DNA of 64,000 bases from Nocardioides rotundus (GCF_019931675.1 NZ_CP082922.1:62001-126000), one strand, 5' to 3'. Shown: positions 48,600 through 60,019, counted from the first letter of the stretch. Made by a program: numbers and translations. The notes: generated by a model from the letters alone, not told the origin.

Positions 48600-49064
48600 A
48601 TGGCAGACGACAAGATCACCGTGGAGCGCACCATCCAGGCCTCCTCCGACCGGGTCTTCGACGTGCTCAGCAACCCCGAGCGCCATCAGGAGATCGACGG
48701 GTCGGGCTTCATCCAGTCCGACGCCGGCACCAACCGCATCCAGGGGACCGGTGAGGTGTTCACCATGAACATGTCCGGCGACCACATGGGCGGTGACTAC
48801 CAGACCGAGAACACCGTGACCGGCTTCGAGCCCAACCGGCTCATCGCCTGGCAGACCGCGCCGGCGGGCAAGGAGCCCCCGGGCTGGCAGTGGGTGTGGG
48901 AGCTGGAGTCGCAGGGCTCGGACGAGACGCTCGTGCGCCACACCTACGACTGGAGCGGTGTGACCGACCAGCAGCTGCGCGACCGGGTGGGCTTCCCCCT
49001 GGTCAGCGAGGCGCAGCTCGAAGACAGCCTGACCCGGCTGGACCAGGCGGTGACTGGTTCCTGA
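48600..49064 (+). CDS. SRPBCC family (polyketide cyclase/AHSA1-like) protein
   Basis: The 154-residue START-like protein begins KITVERTIQASSDRVFDVLS and contains the strand pattern ENTVTGFEPNRLIAWQTAP with LVRHTYDWSGV. Such proteins bind hydrophobic ligands in a deep cavity. The ligand is unknown. It diverges from the YihY gene. Confidence 0.85.
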   Translation: MADDKITVERTIQASSDRVFDVLSNPERHQEIDGSGFIQSDAGTNRIQGTGEVFTMNMSGDHMGGDYQTENTVTGFEPNRLIAWQTAPAGKEPPGWQWVWELESQGSDETLVRHTYDWSGVTDQQLRDRVGFPLVSEAQLEDSLTRLDQAVTGS

Positions 49065-49151
49065 CTCGTCGACCTCGTCGGTGAGACCGAAGCCGACGAT
49101 CTCGGTCGAGCCAGTGAGCCTGGTGACCAGCCGGGTCAGGCGCCCCGCGGC

Positions 49152-50354
<1,203 letters not shown>

Positions 50355-50362
50355 GTCTCTCC

Positions 50363-51400
50363 TCAGCTCCAGTCCATGATGACCTTGCCGCAGTGGCCCG
50401 AGCGCACCGCGGCGAACGCGTCCTGCCACCGCTCGGCCGGCACCCGGTGGGTGATCACCGAGCCCAGCGCGTCGCGCAGCGGCTGCGAGGTCTGCAGCAT
50501 CGAGCTCATCGCATACCAGGTGTCGAACATCTCCCGGCCGTAGATGCCCTTGATCGTGAGCATGTGGGTGATGACCCGGCCCCAGTCGACGTCGTACGAC
50601 GCGTGCGGGAGGCCCAGCAGCGCCACGCGCCCGCCGTGGTTCATCGTGTCCAGCATCGAGGTCACCGCCGCGGGGGCGCCGGACATCTCCAGCCCGATGT
50701 CGAATCCCTCCCTCATCCCCAGCTCGGCCATCGCGTCGCGCAGCGAGGTGCGGGTCGGGTTGATCGCCAGGTCGGCGCCGGCGGCCCGGGCCAGGTCGAG
50801 CCGGAAGTCCTGGACGTCGGTGACCACGACGAAGCGGGCGCCGACGTGCCGGGTGATCGCGGTGGCCATGACGCCGATCGGCCCGGCGCCGGTGATGACC
50901 ACGTCCTCGCCGGCGATGGGGAAGGAGAGCGCGGTGTGGGTGGCGTTGCCGAACGGGTCGAACAGCGCACCCAGGTCGGGGTCGATGTCGTCGGGCTGGA
51001 CCCAGGCGTTCGTCGCCGGGATCACCACGTGGTCGGCGAAGGCACCGTCGCGGTGCACGCCCACCCCGACGGTGTTGATGCACAGGTGCCGGCGCCCGGC
51101 GCGGCAGTTGCGGCACACGCCGCAGACGATGTGGCCCTCACCGGACACCTTCTGGCCGACCTTGAGGTGGGTGACGTCGGAGCCGACGGCCGCGATCTCG
51201 CCGAAGAACTCGTGCCCGAGCGTCATCGGGGTCGTGACGGTCGCCGCCGCCCACTCGTCCCAGTCGTGCAGGTGCAGGTCGGTGCCGCACAGGCCGGCGC
51301 GCAGGACCCGCACCTTCACCTCGTCCGGGCCGGGCTCCGGCTCGGGGATCTCCACCAGCTCCAGGCCCGGTCCGGGCCCGGTCTTCCGCAGCGCGCGCAC
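50363..51400 (-). CDS. tdh: L-threonine 3-dehydrogenase
   Basis: This 345-residue zinc MDR enzyme oxidises threonine to 2-amino-3-ketobutyrate. Visible features are the catalytic zinc site [26 protein letters not shown], the structural zinc cysteines [15 protein letters not shown] and the NAD motif GAGPIGVMA. The C-terminal [14 protein letters not shown] is typical. The start is GTG with GGAGGAGAGAC upstream. It is the first gene of the tdh-kbl pair. Confidence 0.95.
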   Translation of the reverse strand: MRALRKTGPGPGLELVEIPEPEPGPDEVKVRVLRAGLCGTDLHLHDWDEWAAATVTTPMTLGHEFFGEIAAVGSDVTHLKVGQKVSGEGHIVCGVCRNCRAGRRHLCINTVGVGVHRDGAFADHVVIPATNAWVQPDDIDPDLGALFDPFGNATHTALSFPIAGEDVVITGAGPIGVMATAITRHVGARFVVVTDVQDFRLDLARAAGADLAINPTRTSLRDAMAELGMREGFDIGLEMSGAPAAVTSMLDTMNHGGRVALLGLPHASYDVDWGRVITHMLTIKGIYGREMFDTWYAMSSMLQTSQPLRDALGSVITHRVPAERWQDAFAAVRSGHCGKVIMDWS

Positions 51401-51482
51401 GTCTCTCCTCCCGGGTACGGCGCCGTAGCCGACCCACCGCGGTCACGATAGGCCACGGCCCCCGGGCGATCCGCGCTGCGGC

Positions 51483-52136
51483 TCAGGAGCCCTGGGTCTG
51501 TGGCGGGTCGGGAGCCATGCCGTGCTCCAGGCCCCACAAGATGGCCTGGGAGCGCGAGCTCACGCCCATCACCTGGTAGGCCAGGCGCAGGTACGACTTC
51601 ACCGTGTTGACCGAGAGGTAGGAGCGCTTGGCGATCTCGTCGTTGCTGAGTCCCTGCGTGACCAGGGCGATGATCTCGGCCTGACGCGAGGAGAGGCCGT
51701 GCCGGCGTCCCGGCCAGTCGCCGCCGCGGTCCTGGATCTCGGCGTTGCCGATGTCCACCGACGGCTCGACGATCATCTCGCCGTCCTGGATCCGCTCCAG
51801 GGCGTCGACCAGCTCGGCGGCGGTGAGCGACTTCGACAGATAGCCGCTCACGCCCTTCTCCTTGGCCCGGTCGATCAACACCCGCTGCATGTTCCAGGTG
51901 TAGACCGCCACGGCGCCGACGTTCGGCTGGGCGATGATCTCGTCGATGTCGCCGGAGTCCACCTGCGAGGCGGAGAACGTGTCGTAGAGCGCGATGTCGA
52001 CGTCGTTCATGTCGCGTTGCTGGACCTTCAGCTCGACGACCTGCACCCGGTCGCCGAACGGCTCCAACATCTCTGCCAGACCCCGGACGACCACCTCGTA
52101 GTCGTTGAGGATGGCCAGACGGAGGGGTGTGGTCAC
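51483..52136 (-). CDS. NarL-type response regulator, paralogue 1
   Basis: The 217-residue protein has a receiver-like domain and a LuxR helix-turn-helix (LSSRQAEIIALVTQGLSNDE, then NTVKSYLRLAYQVMG). In the receiver the first acidic pair is Asn-Asp (AILNDYEVV) instead of Asp-Asp, the phospho-acceptor position is kept as the Asp in ALYDTF, and the lysine is kept in YLSKSL. Phosphorylation may be weak or absent. The GTG lies directly after the TAA of paralogue 2, so the two are one operon. No kinase gene is nearby. Confidence 0.88.
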   Translation of the reverse strand: MTTPLRLAILNDYEVVVRGLAEMLEPFGDRVQVVELKVQQRDMNDVDIALYDTFSASQVDSGDIDEIIAQPNVGAVAVYTWNMQRVLIDRAKEKGVSGYLSKSLTAAELVDALERIQDGEMIVEPSVDIGNAEIQDRGGDWPGRRHGLSSRQAEIIALVTQGLSNDEIAKRSYLSVNTVKSYLRLAYQVMGVSSRSQAILWGLEHGMAPDPPQTQGS

Positions 52137-52781
52137 TTAATGCTCCTCGGTGATGCTGAGTGCGTCCGGACCCAGTCCGTGCTCGATCCCCCAGAGGACC
52201 GCCCGGGATCGGCTGGTCACGCCCATCTTCCGGTAGCAGGAGCGGATGTAGGACTTGATGGAGTTGATGGACAGGCAGGTGAGATCGGCGATCTCGGCGT
52301 TGCTGTACCCCTGCGTGATCAGCGTCAGCACCTCGGCCTCGCGCGCGGTGAGCCCTTCGTCCTTGCCGGGCCAGTCGCCGCCCGCGGAGCGAGGCTCGGT
52401 CGTCGGCGCGATGACCTGCTTGCCGTCGTGGATGGCGACCAGCGCGTTGACCAGCTCCTGGGCGGGCAGGCTCTTGGAGAGGTAGCCCGAGGCTCCCTGC
52501 TCGGTGGCCTGGCGGGCCAGCCAGGGCTGGAAGTTCCAGGTGTAGACCGCGACCCGCCGGATCGCCGGGTTCGCGACCAGGTCGGAGATCTCGCGGCCGT
52601 GGCCGCGGCGCTGGCCGAGGGAATCGCACAGGACGACGTCGACGTGCTCGGCGGGGACGGCTGAGTCGGTGGGCAGCTCGGTGACGACCAGCTGCTCCGC
52701 GAAGGGGCGGAGCATGGCGTCGACGCCGCGCACGACGACCTCGTCGTCGGCCAGGGCGATCCGGATCTGCATGTCGCTCAC
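52137..52781 (-). CDS. NarL-type response regulator, paralogue 2
   Basis: This 214-residue protein has the normal acidic pair (IALADDEVVVRG), an Asp in VVLCDSLGQ at the phosphorylation site, YLSKSLPAQEL and the LuxR-type end GLTAREAEVLTLITQGYSNA with NSIKSYIRSCYRKMGV. It is the paralogue most likely to be phosphorylated normally. It shares the unusual VYTWNF strand with the other two. A TAGAGA element 6 bases before the GTG suggests a leaderless start. Confidence 0.88.
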   Translation of the reverse strand: MSDMQIRIALADDEVVVRGVDAMLRPFAEQLVVTELPTDSAVPAEHVDVVLCDSLGQRRGHGREISDLVANPAIRRVAVYTWNFQPWLARQATEQGASGYLSKSLPAQELVNALVAIHDGKQVIAPTTEPRSAGGDWPGKDEGLTAREAEVLTLITQGYSNAEIADLTCLSINSIKSYIRSCYRKMGVTSRSRAVLWGIEHGLGPDALSITEEH

Positions 52782-52943
52782 GCTAGATCTCTACTTTCGG
52801 GTGAACGGATATCGGGGTGGGCAGGCGTGTGCTCCCCGAGCCCCCTCCCCGGGCGAGTGTCACCGCAATGGCGAAGCACACCAGAGGCGACGCGCTCGAT
52901 GCCACACCCCTGCGGGTGCCCGGGTTCCCTGTGGGGAGAGGGG

Positions 52944-53618
52944 TCAGCGCTCGTGCGTCGCGGCCGTGGGCTCGGCCTCCGGGCCGGACATCCGGGCCCG
53001 GTCGGGGCGGAACCCGTGCTCGACCCCCCACAGGATCGCGTTGGACCGGTTCTCCACGCCGATCTTGCGGTAGCAGGAGCGGATGTAGGACTTGATCGAG
53101 TTGATCGAGAGCCGGGTGACCTGGGCGATCTCGTCGTTGCTCAGGCCCTGGGTGATCAGGCCGAGGACCTCGGCCTCCCGCGCGGTGAGCCCCTCCTCGC
53201 GTCCGGGCCAGTCGCCGATGGTGACAGCCGCCCGTCCCGGGTCGTTGCTGATGATGTGCTCGCCGGCCTGGATCCGGCGCAGGTCCTGGACCAGGGCGCT
53301 CGCGGTCAGGGTCTTGGAGAGGTAGCCGGCGGCGCCGTGGACCAGCGCGGCCTGGGCCACCGAGGAGTCGAAGTTCCAGGTGTAGACCACCACGTGCCCG
53401 ATCTGCGGGTTGGCGGCCAGCTCCTGGACCGCCGTACCGTCGCCGCGAGGCTGGGCGAAGGTGTCGTAGAGGGCGATGTCGACCGCGTCGGTCACGCCCG
53501 TGTTGGCGTTGAGCTGCACCACCTCGACGTCGCGGGTGTAGGAGCGCAGCATGTCCGACAGCCCCCGCACCACGACCTCGTAGTCGTTGACGATGGCGAG
53601 CCGCAGGGTGCCGGGCAT
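52944..53618 (-). CDS. NarL-type response regulator, paralogue 3
   Basis: The 224-residue protein closely matches its two downstream neighbours: AIVNDYEVVVRGLSDML, ALYDTFAQPRGDG, VVVYTWNFDSS, YLSKTLTASAL and the HTH segment NDEIAQVTRLSINSIKSYIR. Like paralogue 1 it has Asn-Asp at the first acidic pair. It has its own leaderless promoter (TAGGGT) and is separated from paralogue 2 by 162 bp of non-coding sequence. Confidence 0.88.
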   Translation of the reverse strand: MPGTLRLAIVNDYEVVVRGLSDMLRSYTRDVEVVQLNANTGVTDAVDIALYDTFAQPRGDGTAVQELAANPQIGHVVVYTWNFDSSVAQAALVHGAAGYLSKTLTASALVQDLRRIQAGEHIISNDPGRAAVTIGDWPGREEGLTAREAEVLGLITQGLSNDEIAQVTRLSINSIKSYIRSCYRKIGVENRSNAILWGVEHGFRPDRARMSGPEAEPTAATHER

Positions 53619-53624
53619 GAGCAC

Positions 53625-53630
53625 ACCCTA
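53625..53630 (-). promoter_or_regulatory. -10 element (TAGGGT) of a leaderless start
   Basis: On the minus strand TAGGGT is followed by GTGCTC and the ATG of regulator 3 at 53618. It is back to back with the thioredoxin promoter. Confidence 0.5.
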
Positions 53631-53648
53631 TGCCTGTTGGCGGCGGAG

Positions 53649-53654
53649 TACGGT
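53649..53654 (+). promoter_or_regulatory. -10 element (TACGGT) of a leaderless start
   Basis: TACGGT is followed by 6 bases and the ATG at 53661. Confidence 0.5.
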
Positions 53655-53660
53655 GGTTCC

Positions 53661-54335
53661 ATGGCGACCGTTGACCTGACCACTGCCGGTTTCGAGCAGA
53701 CGATCACCGAGAACGACATCGTCCTGGTGGACTTCTGGGCCGGATGGTGCGGCCCGTGCCGGCAGTTCGCGCCGGTCTACGAGGCCGCCAGCGACCAGCA
53801 TCCGGACATCGTGTTCGGGAAGGTGGACACCGAGGCCGAGCAGGAGCTCGCCGCGATGGCCCAGATCAGCTCCATCCCGACGCTGATGGCCTTCCGCGAG
53901 AAGGTGCTGGTCTTCTCCCAGCCCGGCGCGCTGCCGGCCGAGGCGCTGCAGCAGGTGATCGACGGGGTCAAGGGCCTGGACATGGCCGAGGTGCACCAGG
54001 CGGTCGCCGAGCAGCAGGCCGGCGGCGGTGTGCCGGAGGAGGTCGACGTCGAGACCTTCGCGCAGGCCCACGCCCAGGGCGCACCGGTGCTGGACGTCCG
54101 CGAGGACGACGAGTGGGCCGCGGGCCACGTCGCGGGCGCCACGCACATCCCGATGGGCGACCTGCCCGCCCGCCTGGGCGAGCTGCCCAAGGACGGTCCG
54201 ATCTTCGTGGTCTGCCGCTCCGGCAACCGCTCGGGCCAGATGGCCGACTTCCTGCGCCAGCAGGGCTTCTCCGCGATCAACGTCGCCGGCGGGATGGTCG
54301 ACTGGGAGGCGCGCGGCTACGCCGTCGAGCGCTGA
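53661..54335 (+). CDS. Thioredoxin-rhodanese fusion protein
   Basis: The 224-residue protein joins a thioredoxin domain (residues about 1-105, active site FWAGWCGPCRQF, cis-proline ISSIPTLMAF) to a rhodanese domain (about 120-224, DVREDDEWAAGHVAGATHIP, active-site loop VCRSGNRSGQM). The rhodanese cysteine could carry a persulfide that the adjacent WCGPC reduces, so a role in sulfur transfer or redox repair is likely. It is cytoplasmic. The last 19 bases overlap the convergent GNAT gene. Confidence 0.92.
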   Translation: MATVDLTTAGFEQTITENDIVLVDFWAGWCGPCRQFAPVYEAASDQHPDIVFGKVDTEAEQELAAMAQISSIPTLMAFREKVLVFSQPGALPAEALQQVIDGVKGLDMAEVHQAVAEQQAGGGVPEEVDVETFAQAHAQGAPVLDVREDDEWAAGHVAGATHIPMGDLPARLGELPKDGPIFVVCRSGNRSGQMADFLRQQGFSAINVAGGMVDWEARGYAVER

Positions 54336-55249
54336 GGGGCCTCGGGCCCGTCGTCGAGCCGGATCGCCCGGTGCAGCCAGACGTCGGTGACCTCCATCCC
54401 CACCTTGCGGTACAGGTCGAGCGCGCCGGTGCGGCTGTCGGTGGAGAGACCGTACGCCGTCGCCCCGTGCTCGCGGCCCGCCGCGAACGCGTCCACGAGG
54501 AGCGCCTGCGCCAGGCCCCGATGACGTAGGTCGGCGCGCGTGGCGAGCCGGGAGACGAACGCCTCGCCGTCAGGGGCCAGCTGGACTACCGCGACCGCCC
54601 CGACGTCGCCGTCCGGCCCCGTCGCCACGCGCAGCATCCACGGCGCGAAGCCTGGCCGGCGTACGGTCTGGGCCTCGAAGTCGGCCAGGCTCTCCGGCTC
54701 GCGCGTCGTCCACTCCCCGAAGGCGTCCTCCACGACCCGGTGCGCCTCGGCGAGCCGCTCGGGCGAGGCCGGCCCGACCGCCCAGCCCTGCGGCAGCGGC
54801 CGGCGGGGCACCTGGGCTCCCGGCGGCAGCCGCAGCACCCAGGACGTCCAGCGGACGTGGTAGCCCAGGGCGGTCAGCAGCCGGTCGCCCGGCCCGCCCT
54901 GCGGCACGGGCATGCCCACGACGGCGTAGCCGCGCCGCCGCGCCTCGCGCTGCATCCACTCGGCCAGGAATGCCCCGATCCCGCGGCCCTGCCGGTCGGG
55001 GTGCACGGCCGCGTCGCCGCGCTCGGTGTCGGTGATCTCGGCGTACCCCACCAGGCGGCCGTCCTCGACCACACCGATGGTGCTGGCGCCGACGTCGAAG
55101 CTGGGGCGCTGCCAGTCGGCGACGATGTCGGCCTCCTCGATCTCCACACGGCCGAGGACGGCGAGCTCCTGCGCGGCCATCAGGCCGTGGACGTCGGGGG
55201 CGTCGGTCCGGGTCAGGGGCCGGGAGGTCAGGTACGGCGGCAGGCTCAC
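54317..55249 (-). CDS. Double-GNAT acetyltransferase
   Basis: The 310-residue protein has two acetyltransferase-like halves. The first (about 40-140) holds HPDRQGRGIGAFLAEWMQRE, a full acetyl-CoA loop. The second (about 180-300) holds RADLRHRGLAQALLVDAFAA. Dual-GNAT proteins include mycothiol synthase, but the match is not close enough to name it so. The GTG at 55249 is preferred because the upstream ATG at 55285 lies inside the YceI terminator. Confidence 0.82.
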   Translation of the reverse strand: MSLPPYLTSRPLTRTDAPDVHGLMAAQELAVLGRVEIEEADIVADWQRPSFDVGASTIGVVEDGRLVGYAEITDTERGDAAVHPDRQGRGIGAFLAEWMQREARRRGYAVVGMPVPQGGPGDRLLTALGYHVRWTSWVLRLPPGAQVPRRPLPQGWAVGPASPERLAEAHRVVEDAFGEWTTREPESLADFEAQTVRRPGFAPWMLRVATGPDGDVGAVAVVQLAPDGEAFVSRLATRADLRHRGLAQALLVDAFAAGREHGATAYGLSTDSRTGALDLYRKVGMEVTDVWLHRAIRLDDGPEAPQRSTA

Positions 55250-55262
55250 CCGCACATTGAAG

Positions 55263-55304
55263 CGGGCCGGCGGCCCCTCGCGCATGCGAGTTGCCGCCGG
55301 CCCG
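55263..55304 (-). terminator. Terminator after the YceI gene
   Basis: CGGGCCGGCGGC (55263-55274) pairs with GCCGCCGGCCCG (55293-55304): 12 perfect base pairs with an 18-nt loop, downstream of the YceI gene on the minus strand and just before the GNAT start. Confidence 0.75.
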
Positions 55305-55330
55305 TCGTGCCCGGTGTCACCGGGTGGGGG

Positions 55331-55900
55331 TCACTGCTGGATCGCGGAGATGTCGAACTGCAGCTTGATCTTCTCCGAGACGAGCACGCCGCCGGTCTCG
55401 AGCTTGGCGTTCCACGCCAGGCCCCAGTCCTTGCGGTTGATCGTCGTCTGCCCTTCGAAGCCGATCCGCAGGTTGCCGAACGGGTCGCGCGCGGAGCCGG
55501 TGGGCTCGAAGGGGATCGTCACCGAGTTGGTGACGTCCTTGATGGTCAGGTCGCCGGTGATGACCCAGTCCTCGCCGTCGCGCTCCACCTGGGTGGAGGT
55601 GAAGGTGATCTCGGGGTAGGTCTCCACGTCGAAGAAGTCGCCCGAGCGCAGGTGGCCGTCGCGGTCCGCGCTGCCGGTGTCGATGCTCGTGGTGGCGATC
55701 TTGACGACGACCTGGGAGTTGGCCGGCTGCTCGGCGTCGACCTTGGCGGTGCCCTCGAATTCGCCGAACTGGCCGCGCACGGTGGTCACCATCGCGTGCC
55801 GGGTGGAGAAGCCGAGGCGGCTGTGGCTCGCGTCCAGCACGTAGTCGCCGGTCAGGGTGTCGACCGCGGTGGTCGGGGCGTCGAACTCGGTGTTGCTCAT
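55331..55900 (-). CDS. YceI family protein
   Basis: The 189-residue lipocalin-like protein has the family N terminus LTGDYVLDASHSRLGFSTRH, the central SADRDGHLRSGDFFDVETYP and the ending NAKLETGGVLVSEKIKLQFD. YceI proteins bind polyisoprenoids or other amphiphiles. This one has no signal peptide, so it is cytoplasmic. The ATG at 55900 follows GGAGG. A TTGAACTTTCAA palindrome upstream suggests MarR-type control. Confidence 0.92.
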   Translation of the reverse strand: MSNTEFDAPTTAVDTLTGDYVLDASHSRLGFSTRHAMVTTVRGQFGEFEGTAKVDAEQPANSQVVVKIATTSIDTGSADRDGHLRSGDFFDVETYPEITFTSTQVERDGEDWVITGDLTIKDVTNSVTIPFEPTGSARDPFGNLRIGFEGQTTINRKDWGLAWNAKLETGGVLVSEKIKLQFDISAIQQ

Positions 55901-55935
55901 GGGGCAGGTTCCTCCGGGAAGTAGTGGGGTTCTGG

Positions 55936-55947
55936 TTGAACTTTCAA
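55936..55947. promoter_or_regulatory. Putative MarR-type operator upstream of yceI
   Basis: TTGAACTTTCAA is an inverted repeat with 5-bp arms, flanked on the minus strand by TTAGGGT, a -10-like element. MarR-family regulators commonly bind TTGAA-N2-TTCAA sites next to yceI genes. No MarR gene lies in the window. Confidence 0.5.
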
Positions 55948-56012
55948 GCACCCTAACAGGGAGGGCCCGGTGTCTATTCCACGCTCGGGGAGGAAGTTCT
56001 GCTCGGCAAATG

Positions 56013-56055
56013 CCGAACGCGGCGCCGCCCCGGGTGGGGCGGACGCCGCGTTCGG
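56013..56055 (-). terminator. Long hairpin terminator after the 44-residue gene
   Basis: CCGAACGCGGCG (56013-56024) pairs with CGCCGCGTTCGG (56044-56055), and inside it CCGCCCC pairs with GGGGCGG over the loop GGGT. Only one base (A) is unpaired between the two helices. It lies downstream of the small minus-strand gene. Confidence 0.8.
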
Positions 56056-56078
56056 TGCGTCGTCGGGTGCGTGGGCCG

Positions 56079-56213
56079 TCAGGCGGCGTGCACCACGCTG
56101 GGTGCGGGCGCGGCCGCGGCGTCGAGCCAGCGAGCCTCGAGGTGCTCGCGACCGTTGCGGTCGGTCACCGTCACCCAAGTCATCGTCGGCGTTGCAGTCA
56201 TCTTGTGGTCCAT
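56079..56213 (-). CDS. Small conserved protein (44 residues)
   Basis: The product is MDHKMTATPTMTWVTVTDRN followed by GREHLEARWLDAAA and a short Ala/Pro-rich tail. A strong AGGAGGT site lies at the right distance before the ATG, and a long terminator follows the stop codon. Similar TMTWVTVT-type peptides occur in related genomes, as far as I recall, with no known function. It could be a regulatory or toxin-like peptide, but nothing here shows that. Confidence 0.65.
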   Translation of the reverse strand: MDHKMTATPTMTWVTVTDRNGREHLEARWLDAAAAPAPSVVHAA

Positions 56214-56322
56214 GTCGAGACACCTCCTGTTCACCATCTGTTCACCAATGTACCTCATCCCCCACCGGACCGCCAAGGAGCGGCTGGATTCGCGAGTCTC
56301 CCTCCACCAGAAGCACTCTTAG

Positions 56323-57978
<1,656 letters not shown>

Positions 57979-58016
57979 CCCGGCTCGCCGTACCCCTGCT
58001 GGGGGGCCGCGGCTGG

Positions 58017-58022
58017 TAGGAA
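58017..58022 (+). promoter_or_regulatory. -10 element (TAGGAA) of a leaderless start
   Basis: TAGGAA is followed by 6 bases and the GTG at 58029, with no ribosome binding site. Confidence 0.4.
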
Positions 58023-58028
58023 CGTCTC

Positions 58029-59918
58029 GTGCGACGGGCGACGGCTGGATTCTCGGGGCTCCTGCTCATGGCCGGGCTGACCGGCTGCACCAGCGGGGTG
58101 CCGGAGCCGGACGACGCGGCGGACCGGTTCGCCCGGGCGCTGGCCGCGGGCGAGCTGGCAGGGCTGCGCGGGCAGCCGGACGCCCAGGGGGAGTACGACG
58201 ACCTCCTGGACTCCGCGCTCACCGACCTGCCGCGCACCGTCGAGGTCGTCGACGCGGCCGTGGTCGAGCCCGCGCAGGACGGCGCCGAGCCGCGGGAGGC
58301 CACCGCCACGCTGGAGTGGACCTGGAACCTCGAGGAGTACGGCGGCGCCCGGTGGCGCTACCGCACCGAGACCACGCTGACCCGCAGCGGGGAGCGCTGG
58401 ACGCCGCGGTTCGAGCCCGGCGTCGTGCACCCCGACCTGCAGCCGGGCAACGTGCTCGATCTCGCCCCCGTCGCCCCGAACCGGGGTGACATCGTGGGTG
58501 CCGGCGGCACGCCCCTGGTCACCGAGCGGCCGGTCACCCGCTTCGGGATCGCCAAGGACCAGGTGCCGGCCGGCCGCGCCGTCGCCTCCGCGCGCGAGCT
58601 GGCCGGGCTGCTGGACATCGACCCCGGCGACTTCGCCCAGCGGGTCCGGGCCGCCGGGCCCGATGCGTTCGTCGAGGGGCTCGTGTTGCGGCGCGACGAC
58701 ATCCCGGCCCGGGTGGAGCAGGGACTCTCCGGGATCCGCGGCGGGCTCGCGGTGGCGGACACGCTCCCGCTCGGGCCGACGCCGGACTTCGCCGAGCCGA
58801 TCCTCGGCACCGTCGGCGAGGTCACCGCGGAGATGATCGAGGAGGACGACTCGCTGCAGCCCGGCGAGGAGCGGGGCATCTCGGGACTCCAGGCGAGGTA
58901 CGACGACCGGCTCGCCGGGGAGCCCGGCGTCCGCGTCGCGGTGCTCGGCGCCGACGGGGAGAGCAGCACCGTTCACGACGAGCCCGCCACCGACGGCGAG
59001 GACCTGGCCGTCAGCCTCGACCAGCGACTGCAGCGGCGCGCCGAGGCGCTGCTGGCCGACGTGGGTCCGGCGTCCGCGCTGGTCGCCGTACGCCCCTCCG
59101 ACGGGGCGGTCCTGGCCGCGGCCAACGGGCCCGGCAACGACGGCGTCAACATCGCGACCTACGGCCAGGCGGCGCCGGGCTCGACCTTCAAGGTCGTCTC
59201 CGCGCTCGCACTGCTGCGGGACGGCGCCACGCCCGCCACCCCGATGGAGTGCCCGACCACCACGGTCGTGGACGGCAAGGCGTTCGAGAACTACGACGAC
59301 TACCCGCCGGGCGCGCTCGGCGGGATCACCCTCAGCGGCGCGCTGGCGAACTCCTGCAACACCGCGTTCGTCGACGCGGCGGCCGGGCTGGGCGAGGGGG
59401 CGCTGGCCGATGCGGCGGCCTCCCTCGGCCTGGGGGTGGACCACGACCTCGGGTTCCCGGCCTACTTCGGCCAGGTGCCGCCGCCGGAGTCGGAGACCGA
59501 GGCGGCGGCCGACATGATCGGCCAGGGCGGGATCCTCGCCTCGCCGATGGTCATGGCCGCGGTCGTCGCCTCGGTCCAGGAGCGGTCCACGGTCGTGCCC
59601 TGGCTGGTCGACGACGTCCGCTCCGAGCCGACGGCCGGCGTCGCCCCGCTGCGAGAGCGCGAGGCCGGGCAGCTGCGCGGGATGATGCGCGAGGTGGTGC
59701 GGGGCGGCAGCGGCAGCGCGCTCGCCGACCTGCCCGGGCCGCCGGTCATCGCCAAGACCGGGACGGCGGAGTTCGACCGCGACGGCCGACGGCTGCTGCA
59801 CGCCTGGATGGTGGCGGCCCAGGGCGACCTGGCGGTGGCCGTCTACGTCGACGAGGGCGAGTCGGGGTCGCGGACCGCCGGCCCGATCCTCGAGGAGTTC
59901 CTGCGCAGCGCCCGCTGA
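58029..59918 (+). CDS. Penicillin-binding lipoprotein transpeptidase (MecA-N type class B PBP)
   Basis: The 629-residue protein has a lipoprotein signal (LLLMAGLTGCTSG, cysteine near residue 18), an NTF2-like MecA_N domain (about 30-140), a dimerisation domain with RGDIVGAGG-like NRGDIVG (about 155) and a transpeptidase domain. Catalytic motifs are SxxK in APGSTFKVV, SxN in ANSCNTAF and KTG in IAKTGTAEF. It crosslinks peptidoglycan outside the membrane. Use of a lipid anchor instead of a transmembrane helix resembles low-affinity class B PBPs. A hairpin terminator follows. Confidence 0.93.
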   Translation: MRRATAGFSGLLLMAGLTGCTSGVPEPDDAADRFARALAAGELAGLRGQPDAQGEYDDLLDSALTDLPRTVEVVDAAVVEPAQDGAEPREATATLEWTWNLEEYGGARWRYRTETTLTRSGERWTPRFEPGVVHPDLQPGNVLDLAPVAPNRGDIVGAGGTPLVTERPVTRFGIAKDQVPAGRAVASARELAGLLDIDPGDFAQRVRAAGPDAFVEGLVLRRDDIPARVEQGLSGIRGGLAVADTLPLGPTPDFAEPILGTVGEVTAEMIEEDDSLQPGEERGISGLQARYDDRLAGEPGVRVAVLGADGESSTVHDEPATDGEDLAVSLDQRLQRRAEALLADVGPASALVAVRPSDGAVLAAANGPGNDGVNIATYGQAAPGSTFKVVSALALLRDGATPATPMECPTTTVVDGKAFENYDDYPPGALGGITLSGALANSCNTAFVDAAAGLGEGALADAAASLGLGVDHDLGFPAYFGQVPPPESETEAAADMIGQGGILASPMVMAAVVASVQERSTVVPWLVDDVRSEPTAGVAPLREREAGQLRGMMREVVRGGSGSALADLPGPPVIAKTGTAEFDRDGRRLLHAWMVAAQGDLAVAVYVDEGESGSRTAGPILEEFLRSAR

Positions 59919-59930
59919 GCAGAGCGGGGG

Positions 59931-59975
59931 ACGCCGGGCTCCTCGCTGCATGGGGTCAACCGAGGAACCCGGCGT
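59931..59975. terminator. Terminator after the penicillin-binding protein gene
   Basis: ACGCCGGGCTCCTCG (59931-59945) pairs with CGAGGAACCCGGCGT (59961-59975) over 15 positions with one mismatch and a 15-nt loop. It lies between the convergent PBP and pirin genes. Confidence 0.75.
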
Positions 59976-60019
59976 GGGTCGCACGGCCTCGGTGGGGCGA
60001 GGGCCGTGACAGACCAAGT

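Noticed and set aside
52782-52943. Additional gene between regulators 2 and 3
   Set aside because: Frames in this 162-bp gap lack start signals and conserved motifs. It is probably the promoter and 3' region.
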